A stretch of DNA of 64,000 nucleotides from positions 135,258 through 199,257 of the forward strand of contig NZ_FMVM01000006.1 of the NCBI RefSeq assembly GCF_900102085.1. The letters run 5' to 3'. This document shows positions 51,310 through 60,521 of the stretch, in pieces. The position numbers and the translations under genes were made by a program. This DNA comes from Paenibacillus polysaccharolyticus (GTDB lineage Bacteria > Bacillota > Bacilli > Paenibacillales > Paenibacillaceae). The notes beneath the pieces were generated by a model. The model had not been told where the DNA came from and made no database searches. It was given only the letters and a program-made list of their open reading frames with translations. The stretch's first letter is position 1, and every line of letters starts with the position of its first letter.

Positions 51310-52067
51310 TGTCTGCCTATTTCAAAAGTGTATGGCCGCCCCTCGTGGCGGTTATTCTCTTTATTGCGATATGGCAAGGGGCCGTCTCCCTATTCCACAT
51401 TGAGAAATGGATGTTGCCTGCCCCGTCCGATATCGCTCGCGAAGCAGCGTCTCAGGCTGACCGATTGGGTATGCACGCCTCTGCAACGATTCAGCTAACC
51501 CTTATCGGATTTGTCGCCGGGACAGCGGTCGGTCTGTTCATTGCGATGGTGCTGCATCTGATCCCTTTTCTGAAGTCAGCTTTGTATCCACTACTTATTC
51601 TTAGTCAAAATATCCCGACCATCGCACTTGCACCGCTCCTGCTGATCTGGTTCGGCTTTGGCCTGCTACCCAAATTGATTACTATCATTCTGGTCTGCTT
51701 CTTCCCGGTAGCAGTCGCTGCCATGGACGGTCTAACACGCACGGATGCGGCGATGATGAACTATATGCGCATGGCAGGTGCGAATCGCCGTCATATTTTT
51801 TGGAAACTGGAGCTTCCTCATGCCCTTCCATCGATATTTTCCGGTGTCAAAATCGCCGCTACCTACAGCGTGATGGGTGCCATCATTGCGGAATGGATTG
51901 GTGCCGACAAAGGCATCGGTTATTATATGATGTTGCAGAAATCGGCTTACCGCACGGATCGCCTTTTTGTTGCCATCATGATTATCGTGGCACTCAGCCT
52001 GCTGCTTTTCCTGCTCATTGCGCTGTTAGAGAAGCTGCTCGTTCGCTGGCGCCCACAGAAGCGCTAG
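51309..52067 (+). CDS. thiX: ThiX-like ABC permease
   Basis: 252 residues, six predicted membrane helices, with the ATPase-docking loop AAMMNYMRMAGANRRHIFWKLELPHALPSIFSGVKIA of the SsuC/TauC/ThiX permease group. Start coupled to the preceding stop. With ThiY and ThiZ it imports the pyrimidine part of thiamine. Confidence 0.9.
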   Translation: MSAYFKSVWPPLVAVILFIAIWQGAVSLFHIEKWMLPAPSDIAREAASQADRLGMHASATIQLTLIGFVAGTAVGLFIAMVLHLIPFLKSALYPLLILSQNIPTIALAPLLLIWFGFGLLPKLITIILVCFFPVAVAAMDGLTRTDAAMMNYMRMAGANRRHIFWKLELPHALPSIFSGVKIAATYSVMGAIIAEWIGADKGIGYYMMLQKSAYRTDRLFVAIMIIVALSLLLFLLIALLEKLLVRWRPQKR

Positions 52068-52116
52068 TTTTGCATATCAGAGGTTAACGTATTATGTACT
52101 TAGGAAGTGACTCCCT

Positions 52117-52968
52117 ATGAAAAGATACCCGAAGGATAAAACGAATGGTCCGGTTTCCATTTCGGTTCCTCCCGCGCTAGACATTGTTAACTTGCATGTG
52201 TCCTTCAAGGAACGGCGGCAGAAACTGTCTGTGTTGAATGGCTTGTCCCTGACGGTGGAAAAAGGGGAGTTTGTTGCCATCGTCGGCCCTTCCGGCTGCG
52301 GCAAAAGCACCCTGTTCCACATCATCGGTGGCTTGCTCAAGCCGCAGGATGGCCAAGTGCTCATGAACGGCAAGCAAGTTACGGGACAACGCGGACATAT
52401 CAGCTACATGCCACAGCAACCCGCCCTTTTCCCATGGCGAACCATTGAAGACAATGTGTTGCTGGCAGGCGAGATCGCTTCTGCTACAGCGTTCACTGCC
52501 CCCGTTGCTCCGCGTGCCGAAGCGCTCGCAGAGGCAAGACAGTGGCTGGGCAGCGTTGGTCTTGCAGGCTTCGAGCGGGCATATCCTCATCAGCTGTCAG
52601 GCGGAATGCAACAGCGTGTTGCTTTCCTTCGTGCACTGCTCAGCCCGCAGGAACTGATGCTGCTTGATGAGCCATTTAGCGCGCTCGATGCTCTGACGCG
52701 GAGCGACATGCAACGCTGGTTGCTGGATATCTGGGAACAGAATCGTCGCTCGGTGCTATTCATCACCCATAATATCGAGGAAGCACTACTACTGGCGGAT
52801 CGGGTCTATGTATTATCCAATCGACCGGCGGCTGTGCTACACGAGGTTCATGTTCCTTTTGACCGTCCAAGACGAGATGAAATAACAGAAGAGCCTGCCT
52901 TTCTCGAACGCAAACGGCAGATTGCCCAGTGGATGAAAGAAGAACAGCAGAAAGCCCGCCTATCTTGA
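52117..52968 (+). CDS. thiZ: ThiZ-like ABC ATPase
   Basis: 283 residues. Walker [18 protein letters not shown]-loop MPQQPALFPWRTIEDNV, signature LSGGMQQRVAFLRALL, Walker B LMLLDEPFSALD and H-loop ITHNIEEALLLADRV. SsuB/TauB-type nitrate/sulfonate/thiamine-precursor subfamily. AGGAAGTG lies 8-9 bases before the ATG. Last gene of the operon; the terminator at 52953-52983 overlaps its 3' end. Confidence 0.92.
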   Translation: MKRYPKDKTNGPVSISVPPALDIVNLHVSFKERRQKLSVLNGLSLTVEKGEFVAIVGPSGCGKSTLFHIIGGLLKPQDGQVLMNGKQVTGQRGHISYMPQQPALFPWRTIEDNVLLAGEIASATAFTAPVAPRAEALAEARQWLGSVGLAGFERAYPHQLSGGMQQRVAFLRALLSPQELMLLDEPFSALDALTRSDMQRWLLDIWEQNRRSVLFITHNIEEALLLADRVYVLSNRPAAVLHEVHVPFDRPRRDEITEEPAFLERKRQIAQWMKEEQQKARLS

Positions 52969-52985
52969 TAGCGCGGGTTTTTTAG
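52953..52985 (+). terminator. Terminator of the thi operon
   Basis: CCCGC-CTATC, a two-base loop, GATAG-CGCGGG, followed by TTTTTT. The stop codon of thiZ lies in the loop region. Confidence 0.85.
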
Positions 52986-53070
52986 TTATATTTTTCCTAA
53001 TATGGGTGATCCAACACCATGAACTCGGCGTTATATATATACATACCTACGATATAAGGAGGCACTCCCC

Positions 53071-53880
53071 ATGCATTCTCCAACGTTTGCACCATTAATC
53101 GATGCCCACATTCATTTTGATAAATACACACATGAGGAACAGGAGAAGATGTTGTTAAGCTTATCATCGCATCAGGTCGAAGCCGTCATTGCGGTTTCTA
53201 TGAATCTGGCTTCTGCTCAGGCCAATCTGGAACTTGCTAAACAGCATCCGCGTTACATCTATCCGGCGTTTGGCTATCATCCCGAACAGCAACTTCCCTC
53301 CCTCAACGAGCAAGAAAAGTTCTTTCTTTGGATTGAAGAAAACATTGGACATGCTATTGCCATCGGTGAGGTAGGCTTGCCCTATTACAACCGTGAAGAA
53401 GCACAGCGAGCAGGCCTTAGCTTTGACCAAAACGGATATATTGATCTGCTGGAGCAGTTCATCATCCTCGCCAAAAAACACCATAAACCCATCATCCTGC
53501 ATGCCGTGTATGAGGATGCCGATATAGCCTGCGAACTGCTGGAGAAACATCAGTTTACACGCGCCCACTTTCACTGGTTCAAAGGATCCAAGCAGACCAT
53601 TCGGCGTATGGCAAACAACGGGTATTATATCTCCTTCACACCCGATATTCTATACGAGACTGAGATTCAGGAGCTTGCCCGGCAATATCCAGCAGAGCAA
53701 GTGATGGCCGAGACCGATGGGCCTTGGCCTTTTGAAGGGCCGTTTCAAGACAAGATGACACACCCGGCTATGACACGTCAGGTGATTCAGGCCTGGAGTG
53801 AGGTTACAGGTATGGGAATCGAGCGAGCCACACGTCTTTTTTACCGGAACACCATGCGTTTTTATCGCCTGCCAGAATAA
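53071..53880 (+). CDS. TatD-family metal-dependent hydrolase
   Basis: 269 residues. DAHIHFD (11-17) supplies the HxH metal ligands; E in GEVGLPYY, H in IILHAVYED, H in AHFHWFKG and D in METDGPWP complete the set (MAETDGPW). The TatD group are 3'-5' exonucleases, deoxyribonucleases or phosphodiesterases. AAGGAGG lies eight bases before the ATG. Monocistronic, ended by the large hairpin at 53926-54026. Substrate unknown. Confidence 0.9.
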   Translation: MHSPTFAPLIDAHIHFDKYTHEEQEKMLLSLSSHQVEAVIAVSMNLASAQANLELAKQHPRYIYPAFGYHPEQQLPSLNEQEKFFLWIEENIGHAIAIGEVGLPYYNREEAQRAGLSFDQNGYIDLLEQFIILAKKHHKPIILHAVYEDADIACELLEKHQFTRAHFHWFKGSKQTIRRMANNGYYISFTPDILYETEIQELARQYPAEQVMAETDGPWPFEGPFQDKMTHPAMTRQVIQAWSEVTGMGIERATRLFYRNTMRFYRLPE

Positions 53881-53925
53881 GAGAACGCAGCAATAAAGCA
53901 ACACTGAACGAGGGCATAAGCACGA

Positions 53926-54026
53926 AAAAGCCAGTCGGATTCTTGTTGAGCAGCTCTCCACTAAGCATACGTTGGCATATCCAACTAACCTTGGAGTAGC
54001 TGTTCAATTCTGTCCTACTGGCTTTT
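53926..54026. terminator. 101-bp long imperfect hairpin, bidirectional terminator
   Basis: AAAAGCCAGT (53926-53935) / ACTGGCTTTT (54017-54026) close a stem that continues through GGA/TCC, TTGA.CAGCT/AGCTG.TCAA and TCCA/TGGA, with an apical GTTGG/CCAAC hairpin. It lies between convergent genes. Unusually long for a terminator. Confidence 0.75.
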
Positions 54027-54065
54027 GAAACTAATTTTGAATTTACTATTAATCTATCTATTTCA

Positions 54066-54809
54066 TTACCGCTTCAAGAACCCTCTGCGTTCAAGGAATG
54101 CTCTCACCTGCATACGAGCAGGCTCGGTAAGACGCTTCGCCATGAGTTCAGACCAAGGGGTTGCGCGCTCACCGTGGGTACGTTCTTTCAAGTATTCCGT
54201 CGTGGTCACATCATACTCCTGAACACCTTCCAGGGTCTGAGCCGGCTGGTAGTGATTATGATGTAATACCGCCTTCAGTGGAAGACGTGGCCGGATACCG
54301 GTTTCCTGATCCGCAACCCCGATACACATCCCGTATACTGGATAAACGCCATCCGGTAATTGGAGCAATGTAGCTACTTCTTCAATACGAGTGCGGATTC
54401 CGCCGATATATACAATGCCGAAACCGAGCGATTCGGCTGCAAGAGCAGCATTCTGAGAAGCAAGGGCAGCATCAATCGTAGCTACCATAAAGTTTTCGGT
54501 GGAGTCCGCATAAGACTCCTTCTCCGGAAGATGACGCGCCGCTGCATCCTTCAATCGATATAGGTCAGCACACCATACGAGAAAGACCGGACATTCATTG
54601 ACATAAGCCTGGCCCCCGGCAAGCTCAGCCAGTTTGGCTTTCTGCTCTTGATCTGTCACAGCGATCACCGAGTAAGCCTGTACATTGCTTGAAGAGGATG
54701 CCATCTGTCCCGCCGCAACAATAGCTGCGAGTTGTTCCTCACTGACCGGGTCTGGCTTGAATTTACGTACAGAGCGATGTCTCATCATCAGTTCAATCGT
54801 TTCATTCAT
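54066..54809 (-). CDS. NADPH-dependent nitro/flavin reductase (NfsA/NfrA-like)
   Basis: 247 residues of the larger nitroreductase group: MRHRSVRKFKPDPVSEEQLAAIVAAGQMASSSSNVQAYSVIAV at the N-terminus, GFGIVYIGGIRTRIEEV and PVYGMCIGVAD, plus the long C-terminal arm (YQPAQTLEGVQEYDVTTTEYLKER) absent from the short form. AGGAG precedes the ATG by nine bases. It overlaps the upstream TetR gene by eight bases, so repressor and enzyme are made together. Confidence 0.9.
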   Translation of the reverse strand: MNETIELMMRHRSVRKFKPDPVSEEQLAAIVAAGQMASSSSNVQAYSVIAVTDQEQKAKLAELAGGQAYVNECPVFLVWCADLYRLKDAAARHLPEKESYADSTENFMVATIDAALASQNAALAAESLGFGIVYIGGIRTRIEEVATLLQLPDGVYPVYGMCIGVADQETGIRPRLPLKAVLHHNHYQPAQTLEGVQEYDVTTTEYLKERTHGERATPWSELMAKRLTEPARMQVRAFLERRGFLKR

Positions 54810-55398
54810 GGCTGTTCACTCCTAATCCTCGAAGTACGAACTTTACCGTCTCTTCGGCAAGTTCCTCTGTATTCATATCCTGATAATCAAAACCAAAACG
54901 CGAGTGCTTGGCCCGCTTATGCGCAAGTGCTACGCCCATAACCTGAAGCATGGCATAGGATGAAGATTCGATCTTGAACAGTCCCTCATCTTTACCTTGC
55001 TGTAGATACTCTCTTACTTTATTCCAGACCGGATCCAGATATTGAAACACCGTTGCAGTCCGATGAGTACGCAGCGTAATCTCCAACTGTACAATGTCAC
55101 TCATCTCGCGATCCGTCATCGTAAACCTCACGACTTCACCAACAATTCGGCGGATACCTTCTACAGGGGACATCGATTCTGCAGCTAACTTACTCAGAAT
55201 ATGTTCAGGGAAAAAATGCTCAAATAGTGCATCGAACACTTTCTCTTTACCGCCAAAATGATAAGACACCAGCGACACATTTGCCCCCGCCTCATCACAG
55301 ATTTGACGAACACTCGTCCCGTCATACCCTTGTAATGCAAAAAGTTTTTTAGCTGCAAGCAATATCCTCGTTTTGATATCCAATTCCGGTTCCGTCAT
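54802..55398 (-). CDS. TetR-family regulator
   Basis: 198 residues. N-terminal HTH TSVRQICDEAGANVSLVSYHFGGKEKVF, then a C-terminal domain with VGEVVRFTMTDREMSDIVQLEITLRTHRT, resembling YttP-type regulators. GAGGAG lies eight bases before the ATG. Lies between a YhgE-like transporter (upstream, same strand) and the nitroreductase (overlapping). The palindromes before the transporter gene (56769-56790) are its likely operator. Confidence 0.88.
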   Translation of the reverse strand: MTEPELDIKTRILLAAKKLFALQGYDGTSVRQICDEAGANVSLVSYHFGGKEKVFDALFEHFFPEHILSKLAAESMSPVEGIRRIVGEVVRFTMTDREMSDIVQLEITLRTHRTATVFQYLDPVWNKVREYLQQGKDEGLFKIESSSYAMLQVMGVALAHKRAKHSRFGFDYQDMNTEELAEETVKFVLRGLGVNSHE

Positions 55399-55486
55399 TT
55401 GTTTCTCTCCTCTTATCCGTTCATGTCAGTTGCTACAGTATTTTACGCAGACTGTAGCCCTCACTTCATCCCATCTATTATATTAC

Positions 55487-55523
55487 ACCAAGCACCCCGA
55501 TGAAAATCACCGGGGTGCTTGGT
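55487..55523 (-). terminator. Hairpin after the YhgE-like gene
   Basis: ACCAAGCACCCCG (55487-55499) / CGGGGTGCTTGGT (55511-55523), a perfect 13-bp stem with an 11-base loop and an inner GAT/ATC. No strong T-run on either side, so termination may be partial and TetR readthrough possible. Confidence 0.65.
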
Positions 55524-55557
55524 ACAAAACAACGCAGCTTCATAATGCGTACGTATA

Positions 55558-56718
55558 TTAGCTGTTTGCTGGAGCCGGGCTTGGCATGCCAGCCGGTTTG
55601 CGCCCTTTTTTGAGCAGCGTCACAACGAGGGACAGTGCAACAGCGATCAGCAGTACAACAACGATGGAGCCTGCAGCAGACTGCACGCCCGGGCCACCTA
55701 GTTGCACGCTTAGAATACCCTGAACCGCATAGGTTGCAGGTAAGTAGTGACCGATTCCGCTGTAGAAGCTGTTCAACAATTCACGCGGCACCATCGCACC
55801 GGATGACACCAGTTGCAGGGATAGCGAGATGATGTTAAACACACTTCCTGCTGGTCCAAAGCAAATCAGGAAGAACTGGGAGAAAAACATGAACGTACAC
55901 AGGAACAGTGCCTGGAACAGCCAGAAGGCCACAAATCCTTGTGCAATCTGTCCTCCCAACGCCACGATCAGAGAAGAACCAAGCAAAGAAACAACCAATG
56001 CAGAACCTACATTAATGACAACTCGGGCACCGAACAATGTCATGCGAGAATACATTGAAGACAACATACCCATAGCTACTTGAAGATTCATGCCCATAAT
56101 CATGGCGCCTACATAAGAGGCAAGCACCATCATCATCGGTACCATCTGATTATTCATGCCGTTCACCGGATTAATCGATGTTGTCTTGCCTTCCACTCGG
56201 TTGGTCAGGTTCGTAGCGGCCTGAGCAGCTTGATCGGCAGAAGCACCGGAAGCGGTAAGAACAGTTTGCACGCCTTGCGCGGAAGCTTGTTTATTAATGG
56301 TGTTGGTCACGCTCTGTGACACACCTTGCATCATACTTTTAATCGTTACCGGATTGGCTTCATTAATCGTATATTTGATCTCGGCAGTGGCGCCAGCCGT
56401 TTGAAGGGATTCATTAAATCCTGCCGGAATGTCCAGCACCATGTGCACTTGATGATGGTTCAATTGATCCAGTGCTTCAGAGGCACTCAGGTTAGCCACG
56501 GTATGGAAAGGCAATGTTTCTGCCAATCGATCCGCAATCCCTTTGGACAGTTCACCATCCTCATTCACAATAGCTACCGTTAATTCTTTCGTCCGATCGT
56601 TCACACCGGAATATGCGGTCATCCAGATCACACTAAAAATAACCTGAAACATCAGTGCAGTAACAATGCCTATGATCACTGGTGGTTTTTTAAATAGGGT
56701 ACGTAGAGCTTGCAGCAT
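55558..56718 (-). CDS. YhgE/Pip-type ABC-2 membrane protein
   Basis: About 386 residues. TM1 near the N-terminus (IIGIVTALMFQVIFSVIWM), a long extracellular part (AIVNEDGELSKGIADRLAETLPF..., Ala/Gln/Thr-rich helix), then five helices at the C-terminus. This is the YhgE/Pip topology of ABC-2 type permeases that export small molecules or act as phage receptors. No ATPase is adjacent. ATG 56718 is chosen because GGAGG lies about 11 bases upstream; the longer frame lacks a site. Likely repressed by the TetR protein through the palindromes upstream. Confidence 0.82.
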   Translation of the reverse strand: MLQALRTLFKKPPVIIGIVTALMFQVIFSVIWMTAYSGVNDRTKELTVAIVNEDGELSKGIADRLAETLPFHTVANLSASEALDQLNHHQVHMVLDIPAGFNESLQTAGATAEIKYTINEANPVTIKSMMQGVSQSVTNTINKQASAQGVQTVLTASGASADQAAQAATNLTNRVEGKTTSINPVNGMNNQMVPMMMVLASYVGAMIMGMNLQVAMGMLSSMYSRMTLFGARVVINVGSALVVSLLGSSLIVALGGQIAQGFVAFWLFQALFLCTFMFFSQFFLICFGPAGSVFNIISLSLQLVSSGAMVPRELLNSFYSGIGHYLPATYAVQGILSVQLGGPGVQSAAGSIVVVLLIAVALSLVVTLLKKGRKPAGMPSPAPANS

Positions 56719-56768
56719 ATAATTATGTTCCTCCATCTTCAAAATAGTTCAAATTTGATTTAAACATC

Positions 56769-56790
56769 CGTTTGAATCAAACGATCGTTT
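56769..56790 (-). promoter_or_regulatory. Overlapping palindromes, likely TetR operator of the YhgE-like gene
   Basis: CGTTTGAATCAAACG (56769-56783) is a perfect odd palindrome and AAACGATCGTTT (56779-56790) a perfect even one; they share AAACG. A third short palindrome TCAAATTTGA lies at 56749-56758. Position, 30-70 bp before the start codon, fits repression. Confidence 0.65.
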
Positions 56791-56925
56791 AAATTTTAAA
56801 GGCATATGTCTTTATTGTCAATATACTTTCGTAATATTCAGAAAATTCAGCCTGCATTTTCATGAATGAAGCTGGGTTTATTTTCATGAGTGTCAATCTT
56901 GGTTGGCTTATGACCGCTTTTGCGT

Positions 56926-56965
56926 AAAAAAATACGCAGTTCGCCTTGAAGCGAGCCGCGCATTT
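56926..56965 (-). terminator. Probable terminator of copA
   Basis: On the minus strand a GC-rich stem (GCGCGGCTCGC...GCGAACTGCG, with mismatches) is followed by a seven-T run (56926-56932). It lies about 60 bp after copA. Confidence 0.5.
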
Positions 56966-57024
56966 TAAAGGATCATCATTGATCTGTTACATAGCTCTTA
57001 TTACCCAAGTGTTAATCTCTTATC

Positions 57025-59586
57025 TTATGACTTCGTTCGAGCAAGCTTCATCCGCTGCAACCGCAGGGCGTTCAGCACAACGGATACCGAGCTAAATGCC
57101 ATTGCAGCACCTGCCAGCCACGGAGCCAGAAATCCCGCGGCCGCGATCGGTATGCCAATCACATTATAGCCAAGCGCCCAAAATAGATTCTGCTTGATAT
57201 TGCCCATCGTGCGGCGGCTCATCTCGATGGCGTCTGCAATGCTGTTCAAGTCACCACGCATCAACGTAATATCTGCGGCTTCCATCGCTACGTCGGTTCC
57301 GGTTCCAATCGCCATTCCGATATCGGCTGTAGCCAGTGCGGGGGCATCGTTGATGCCATCTCCAACCATGGCAACCTTTCGGCCACTATCTTGCAATTTT
57401 TTCACTTCCGCTGCCTTGCCTTCAGGGAGAACTTCTGCCAAAACGTTCTGGATGCCCGCTTGCTCTGCTACCGCACGAGCTGTTCGTTCATTGTCTCCCG
57501 TAATCATAATGACATCGATCCCCATAGATTGAAGCCGTCCAATGGCCTCCCGAGAAGTATCCTTGATCGTATCCGCCACCGCAATGATGCCCGCCCACTG
57601 GCCTTGAGAAGCAACCAGCATAGCCGTACGGCCCTGTTCCTCCAAAGCGCTCATCTGCTGTATGCCTTCCTTCGGTACCTCTACGTTCGCATCTGCCAGC
57701 AAGCGGCGTGTTCCCACGAGAATCTCTTCAGCAGATACCGTTGCACGGACACCATAACCAGGGATGTTCTCAAACGATGCGGCCGATTCCAAAAGCAGAC
57801 CTTTCTCCCGAATACCGTTCACAATCGCCTCGGCTAACGGGTGCTCCGAGCTTTGCTCTGCCGCTCCAACACGCTTAAGCAACTCTGATTCTGTCCAGCC
57901 GGGTGCAGCAATAACATCAGTTAATACAGGCTTGCCTTGGGTAACGGTTCCTGTTTTGTCGAGCACAACCGTCTGAATCTGCTGGGCTGACTCCAGATGT
58001 TCACCGCCTTTAAACAGAATGCCATATTCCGCCGCACGACCTGAACCAGCCATGACAGAGGTCGGTGTCGCCAGCCCGAGCGCACATGGACAGGCGATAA
58101 CGAGCACAGCTATCGCTTTTTCCAACGATCCGGCGAAGTCCCCCGGACTTGCAAACAGATACCAGATCAAAAAGGTCAGTACGGCAATCCCCACCACAAT
58201 AGGCACAAATATTCCTGAGATCACATCGGCAATCCGCTGAATAGGTGCTTTTGATCCCTGTGCCTGTTCGACCACTTTAATAATTTGCGATAGAGCCGTA
58301 TCTGAGCCAACTCGGGTCGCCTGAATACGAAGAACACCGTTTTTGTTCAGCGTTGCACCCGTGACGGGATCGCCAGGCTTTTTATCGACAGGTAGACTTT
58401 CTCCACTCAGCATGGATTCATCGACAGAGGATTGACCCTCTTCTACGATACCGTCCACCGGAATGCTGTCTCCAGGCTTTACCAGAACCAGATCACCAAC
58501 GGCTACATAGGAAGCCGGAATCAAAACTTCCTGTCCGTCACGGATAACACGTGCTTCACGGGGAGCGAGTTCGATCAAGCTTTTAATTGCCTGTGAAGAG
58601 CGCCCTTTCGCCACAGCCTCGAACCATTTTCCAAGTAAAATCAACGTAATCAAAATCGCACTTGTCTCATAATACAACTCCACCATCGGCATAGCGGTAG
58701 CGCCTGCAGCAGTTCCTATACCCGTTCCCATTGCACCATGATCCATACTCTGACCCATACTGGCATCAGGTAAGTACCCGCTCGTGAGCGTCAGATACAG
58801 GCTATAAAAAAAGGCGGCGCTTGTTCCGAGTGCCACAAGTACGTCCATGTTAGCACTACCATTGCGAAGCGCTTTATATGCACCTACATAGAACTGCCAT
58901 CCAATCACAAATTGCACGGGTGTCGCCAGTAACAGCTGGAACCATGGGTTCAAAAACAGCTCAGGTACATAAATGCCCGATGTAAAGGAGAAATGGGCAA
59001 CCATTGCCCACAATAATGGAATGGACAAGAGTGCGGAGATCATCCATTTCCATTTCTTACGCTGTAGCTCCCGTTCCCGAACAGAGGTCGATTCCTCCTG
59101 TGTTAATTGTAATGCAGCGCCATAGCCTAACTGTTTGATTTTGGCTGTAATATCGGACGGTTTGAGGGTACCCGCTGCATATTCAATATGCCCTGTCTCC
59201 AGCGCCAGATTAACGTTAGCTTGGGTGACACCCGGCAACCGCGACAGCCCTTTCTCAATACGTGCAGAACAGGCTGCGCAGGTCATACCCGTAATATCCA
59301 GATCGACGGATTCTGTCACCGTACCGTAGCCAAGTGCCGCGACTTTGTCCCGTAATGCGTTCACACTGGTCGTTTTGGGATCATACGAGATGGTTGCCTG
59401 TTCAATGGCAAGGTTCACATTAGCTTCATGTACGCCTTCCATGCGGGACAACCCCTTCTCCACACGTGTAGAACATGCGGCACAGGTCATACCCGTAATG
59501 TGCAAGGTTGTCTTGAGACCCGAATTCTCCACAGGTACAGGAGTTGGTACAGGTTCTATATTTTCAGATGCGCCCGTTGTCATCAT
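57025..59586 (-). CDS. copA: Copper-exporting P-type ATPase
   Basis: 853 residues. Two N-terminal metal-binding HMA domains with GMTCAAC (C35/C38 and C103/C106), eight membrane helices, the CPC copper site in [15 protein letters not shown], actuator motif LSGESLPV, phosphorylated aspartate in [14 protein letters not shown] in [10 protein letters not shown] and the hinge [18 protein letters not shown]. It exports Cu(I) at the expense of ATP. A Met/His-rich extracellular loop ([15 protein letters not shown]) lies between TM3 and TM4. AAAGGAG precedes ATG 59586; a CsoR operator lies upstream. Confidence 0.96.
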   Translation of the reverse strand: MMTTGASENIEPVPTPVPVENSGLKTTLHITGMTCAACSTRVEKGLSRMEGVHEANVNLAIEQATISYDPKTTSVNALRDKVAALGYGTVTESVDLDITGMTCAACSARIEKGLSRLPGVTQANVNLALETGHIEYAAGTLKPSDITAKIKQLGYGAALQLTQEESTSVRERELQRKKWKWMISALLSIPLLWAMVAHFSFTSGIYVPELFLNPWFQLLLATPVQFVIGWQFYVGAYKALRNGSANMDVLVALGTSAAFFYSLYLTLTSGYLPDASMGQSMDHGAMGTGIGTAAGATAMPMVELYYETSAILITLILLGKWFEAVAKGRSSQAIKSLIELAPREARVIRDGQEVLIPASYVAVGDLVLVKPGDSIPVDGIVEEGQSSVDESMLSGESLPVDKKPGDPVTGATLNKNGVLRIQATRVGSDTALSQIIKVVEQAQGSKAPIQRIADVISGIFVPIVVGIAVLTFLIWYLFASPGDFAGSLEKAIAVLVIACPCALGLATPTSVMAGSGRAAEYGILFKGGEHLESAQQIQTVVLDKTGTVTQGKPVLTDVIAAPGWTESELLKRVGAAEQSSEHPLAEAIVNGIREKGLLLESAASFENIPGYGVRATVSAEEILVGTRRLLADANVEVPKEGIQQMSALEEQGRTAMLVASQGQWAGIIAVADTIKDTSREAIGRLQSMGIDVIMITGDNERTARAVAEQAGIQNVLAEVLPEGKAAEVKKLQDSGRKVAMVGDGINDAPALATADIGMAIGTGTDVAMEAADITLMRGDLNSIADAIEMSRRTMGNIKQNLFWALGYNVIGIPIAAAGFLAPWLAGAAMAFSSVSVVLNALRLQRMKLARTKS

Positions 59587-59608
59587 GTTAGCTCCTTTCG
59601 AACGTTTT

Positions 59609-59629
59609 ATATACCCTATAGGGGTATAT
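59609..59629 (-). promoter_or_regulatory. CsoR operator before copA
   Basis: ATATACCCTATAGGGGTATAT: pseudo-palindrome TACCC...GGGTA of the CsoR type, 23-43 bp before the start codon. Its twin lies before csoR. Confidence 0.85.
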
Positions 59630-59741
59630 TCAGGACGGAAAATCAGGCTTAAACCCTCCCTTGTATAATCAAGTTCAACTGAGAATCAAGAGGTCTAAGC
59701 CTGTACTGCCATCTTTCGTTAATGAACTTCTCTCGAATCAA

Positions 59742-59942
59742 TTAAACAACGTCGTATCCTTGATCTTCAATTGCGGCTTTGATCTGATCTACGGTAACCG
59801 CCTGCTCATTATATTCTACAGCTACTGTTCCGGCTGCCAGATCCACCTGACCATTTGCACCCGCATTTTTCACCGCTTCTTCAACGGACTTTACACAGTG
59901 ATTACAAGACATCCCTTTGACATTCAACGTAACATTAGACAT
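59742..59942 (-). CDS. copZ: Copper chaperone CopZ
   Basis: 66 residues, a single HMA domain with the GMSCNHC copper site (C13, C16; family form MxCxxC), no signal peptide. It hands Cu(I) to CopA in the cytoplasm. GAGGAGG lies eight bases before the ATG. Lies between csoR and copA on the same strand, with a 73-bp palindromic element in the gap to csoR and a copA-specific operator downstream. Confidence 0.95.
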   Translation of the reverse strand: MSNVTLNVKGMSCNHCVKSVEEAVKNAGANGQVDLAAGTVAVEYNEQAVTVDQIKAAIEDQGYDVV

Positions 59943-59978
59943 GTTTCATTCCTCCTCGATTGAGTATGTTCGTATTTA

Positions 59979-60052
59979 CTATATAAATTGAACTAAAGAT
60001 TATTTACATGGGCACTCCGTTTCTGTGTAAACGATTAGTTCAAAATATATAG
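59979..60052. repeat. 74-bp palindromic element, short member of the interspersed family
   Basis: Ends CTATATAAATTGAACTAA (59979-59996) and TTAGTTCAAAATATATAG (60035-60052) are inverted with two mismatches. The middle includes GATTATTTACATGGGCACTC and GTGTAAACG, as in the left and right subterminal parts of the 195-bp element at 60522. It lies between csoR and copZ. Confidence 0.8.
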
Positions 60053-60067
60053 TTTATCATCTGCACA

Positions 60068-60457
60068 TTACTTCATCAGTTTTCTAACGGTAACCAGTAA
60101 TTCATCCACGACTTCGTGTTCGCCGGCCTGAATACGTTCCACAATACAGCTCTTCATATGCCCTTCCAGCAAAAGCTTGCCTACCGAATTGAGCGCTGAC
60201 TGTGCTGCTGCGATCTGGGTTAACACATCATCACAGTATGTGTCCTTATCAATCAGCCCTTTGATGCCGCGAATCTGACCCTCGACCCGGTTCAAACGAG
60301 AGATCAGGTTGCCCTTCATCTCCTGCGAATGGTGGCTTTTACGAATGGGCTTGCCGTCTTTATCGAGGTTCACGGCGTGGCATGAATCCGCTTGTTGCTC
60401 GGACTGCTGTTCCGCAGTGTATACCGGCTCTTCGGGATGGCTTTGATGTTCCATCAT
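60068..60457 (-). CDS. csoR: Copper-sensing repressor CsoR with extended N-terminus
   Basis: About 129 residues from ATG 60457, four bases after AAAAGGGG; the frame upstream crosses the operator and is rejected. Core: LISRLNRVEGQIRGIKGLIDKDTYCDDVLTQIAAAQSALNSVGKLLLEGHMKSCI with the Cys/His/Cys copper ligands (C in TYCDD, H and C in GHMKSC). The ~45-residue N-terminal extension rich in His, Gln and Glu (EHQSHPEE, DSCHAVN, KSHHSQE) is unusual for the family, whose members are usually 85-105 long. Represses copA and itself through the TACCCC...GGGGTA sites. Confidence 0.93.
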   Translation of the reverse strand: MMEHQSHPEEPVYTAEQQSEQQADSCHAVNLDKDGKPIRKSHHSQEMKGNLISRLNRVEGQIRGIKGLIDKDTYCDDVLTQIAAAQSALNSVGKLLLEGHMKSCIVERIQAGEHEVVDELLVTVRKLMK

Positions 60458-60493
60458 AACACCCCTTTTCTTTCGTTCTTCATTCAGATTAAC

Positions 60494-60510
60494 ATACCCC
60501 CACGGGGTAT
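60494..60510 (-). promoter_or_regulatory. CsoR operator before csoR
   Basis: ATACCCCCACGGGGTAT, a perfect 17-bp palindrome of the CsoR class, 37 bp upstream of the start codon. Confidence 0.85.
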
Positions 60511-60521
60511 TCAAGGGATTT

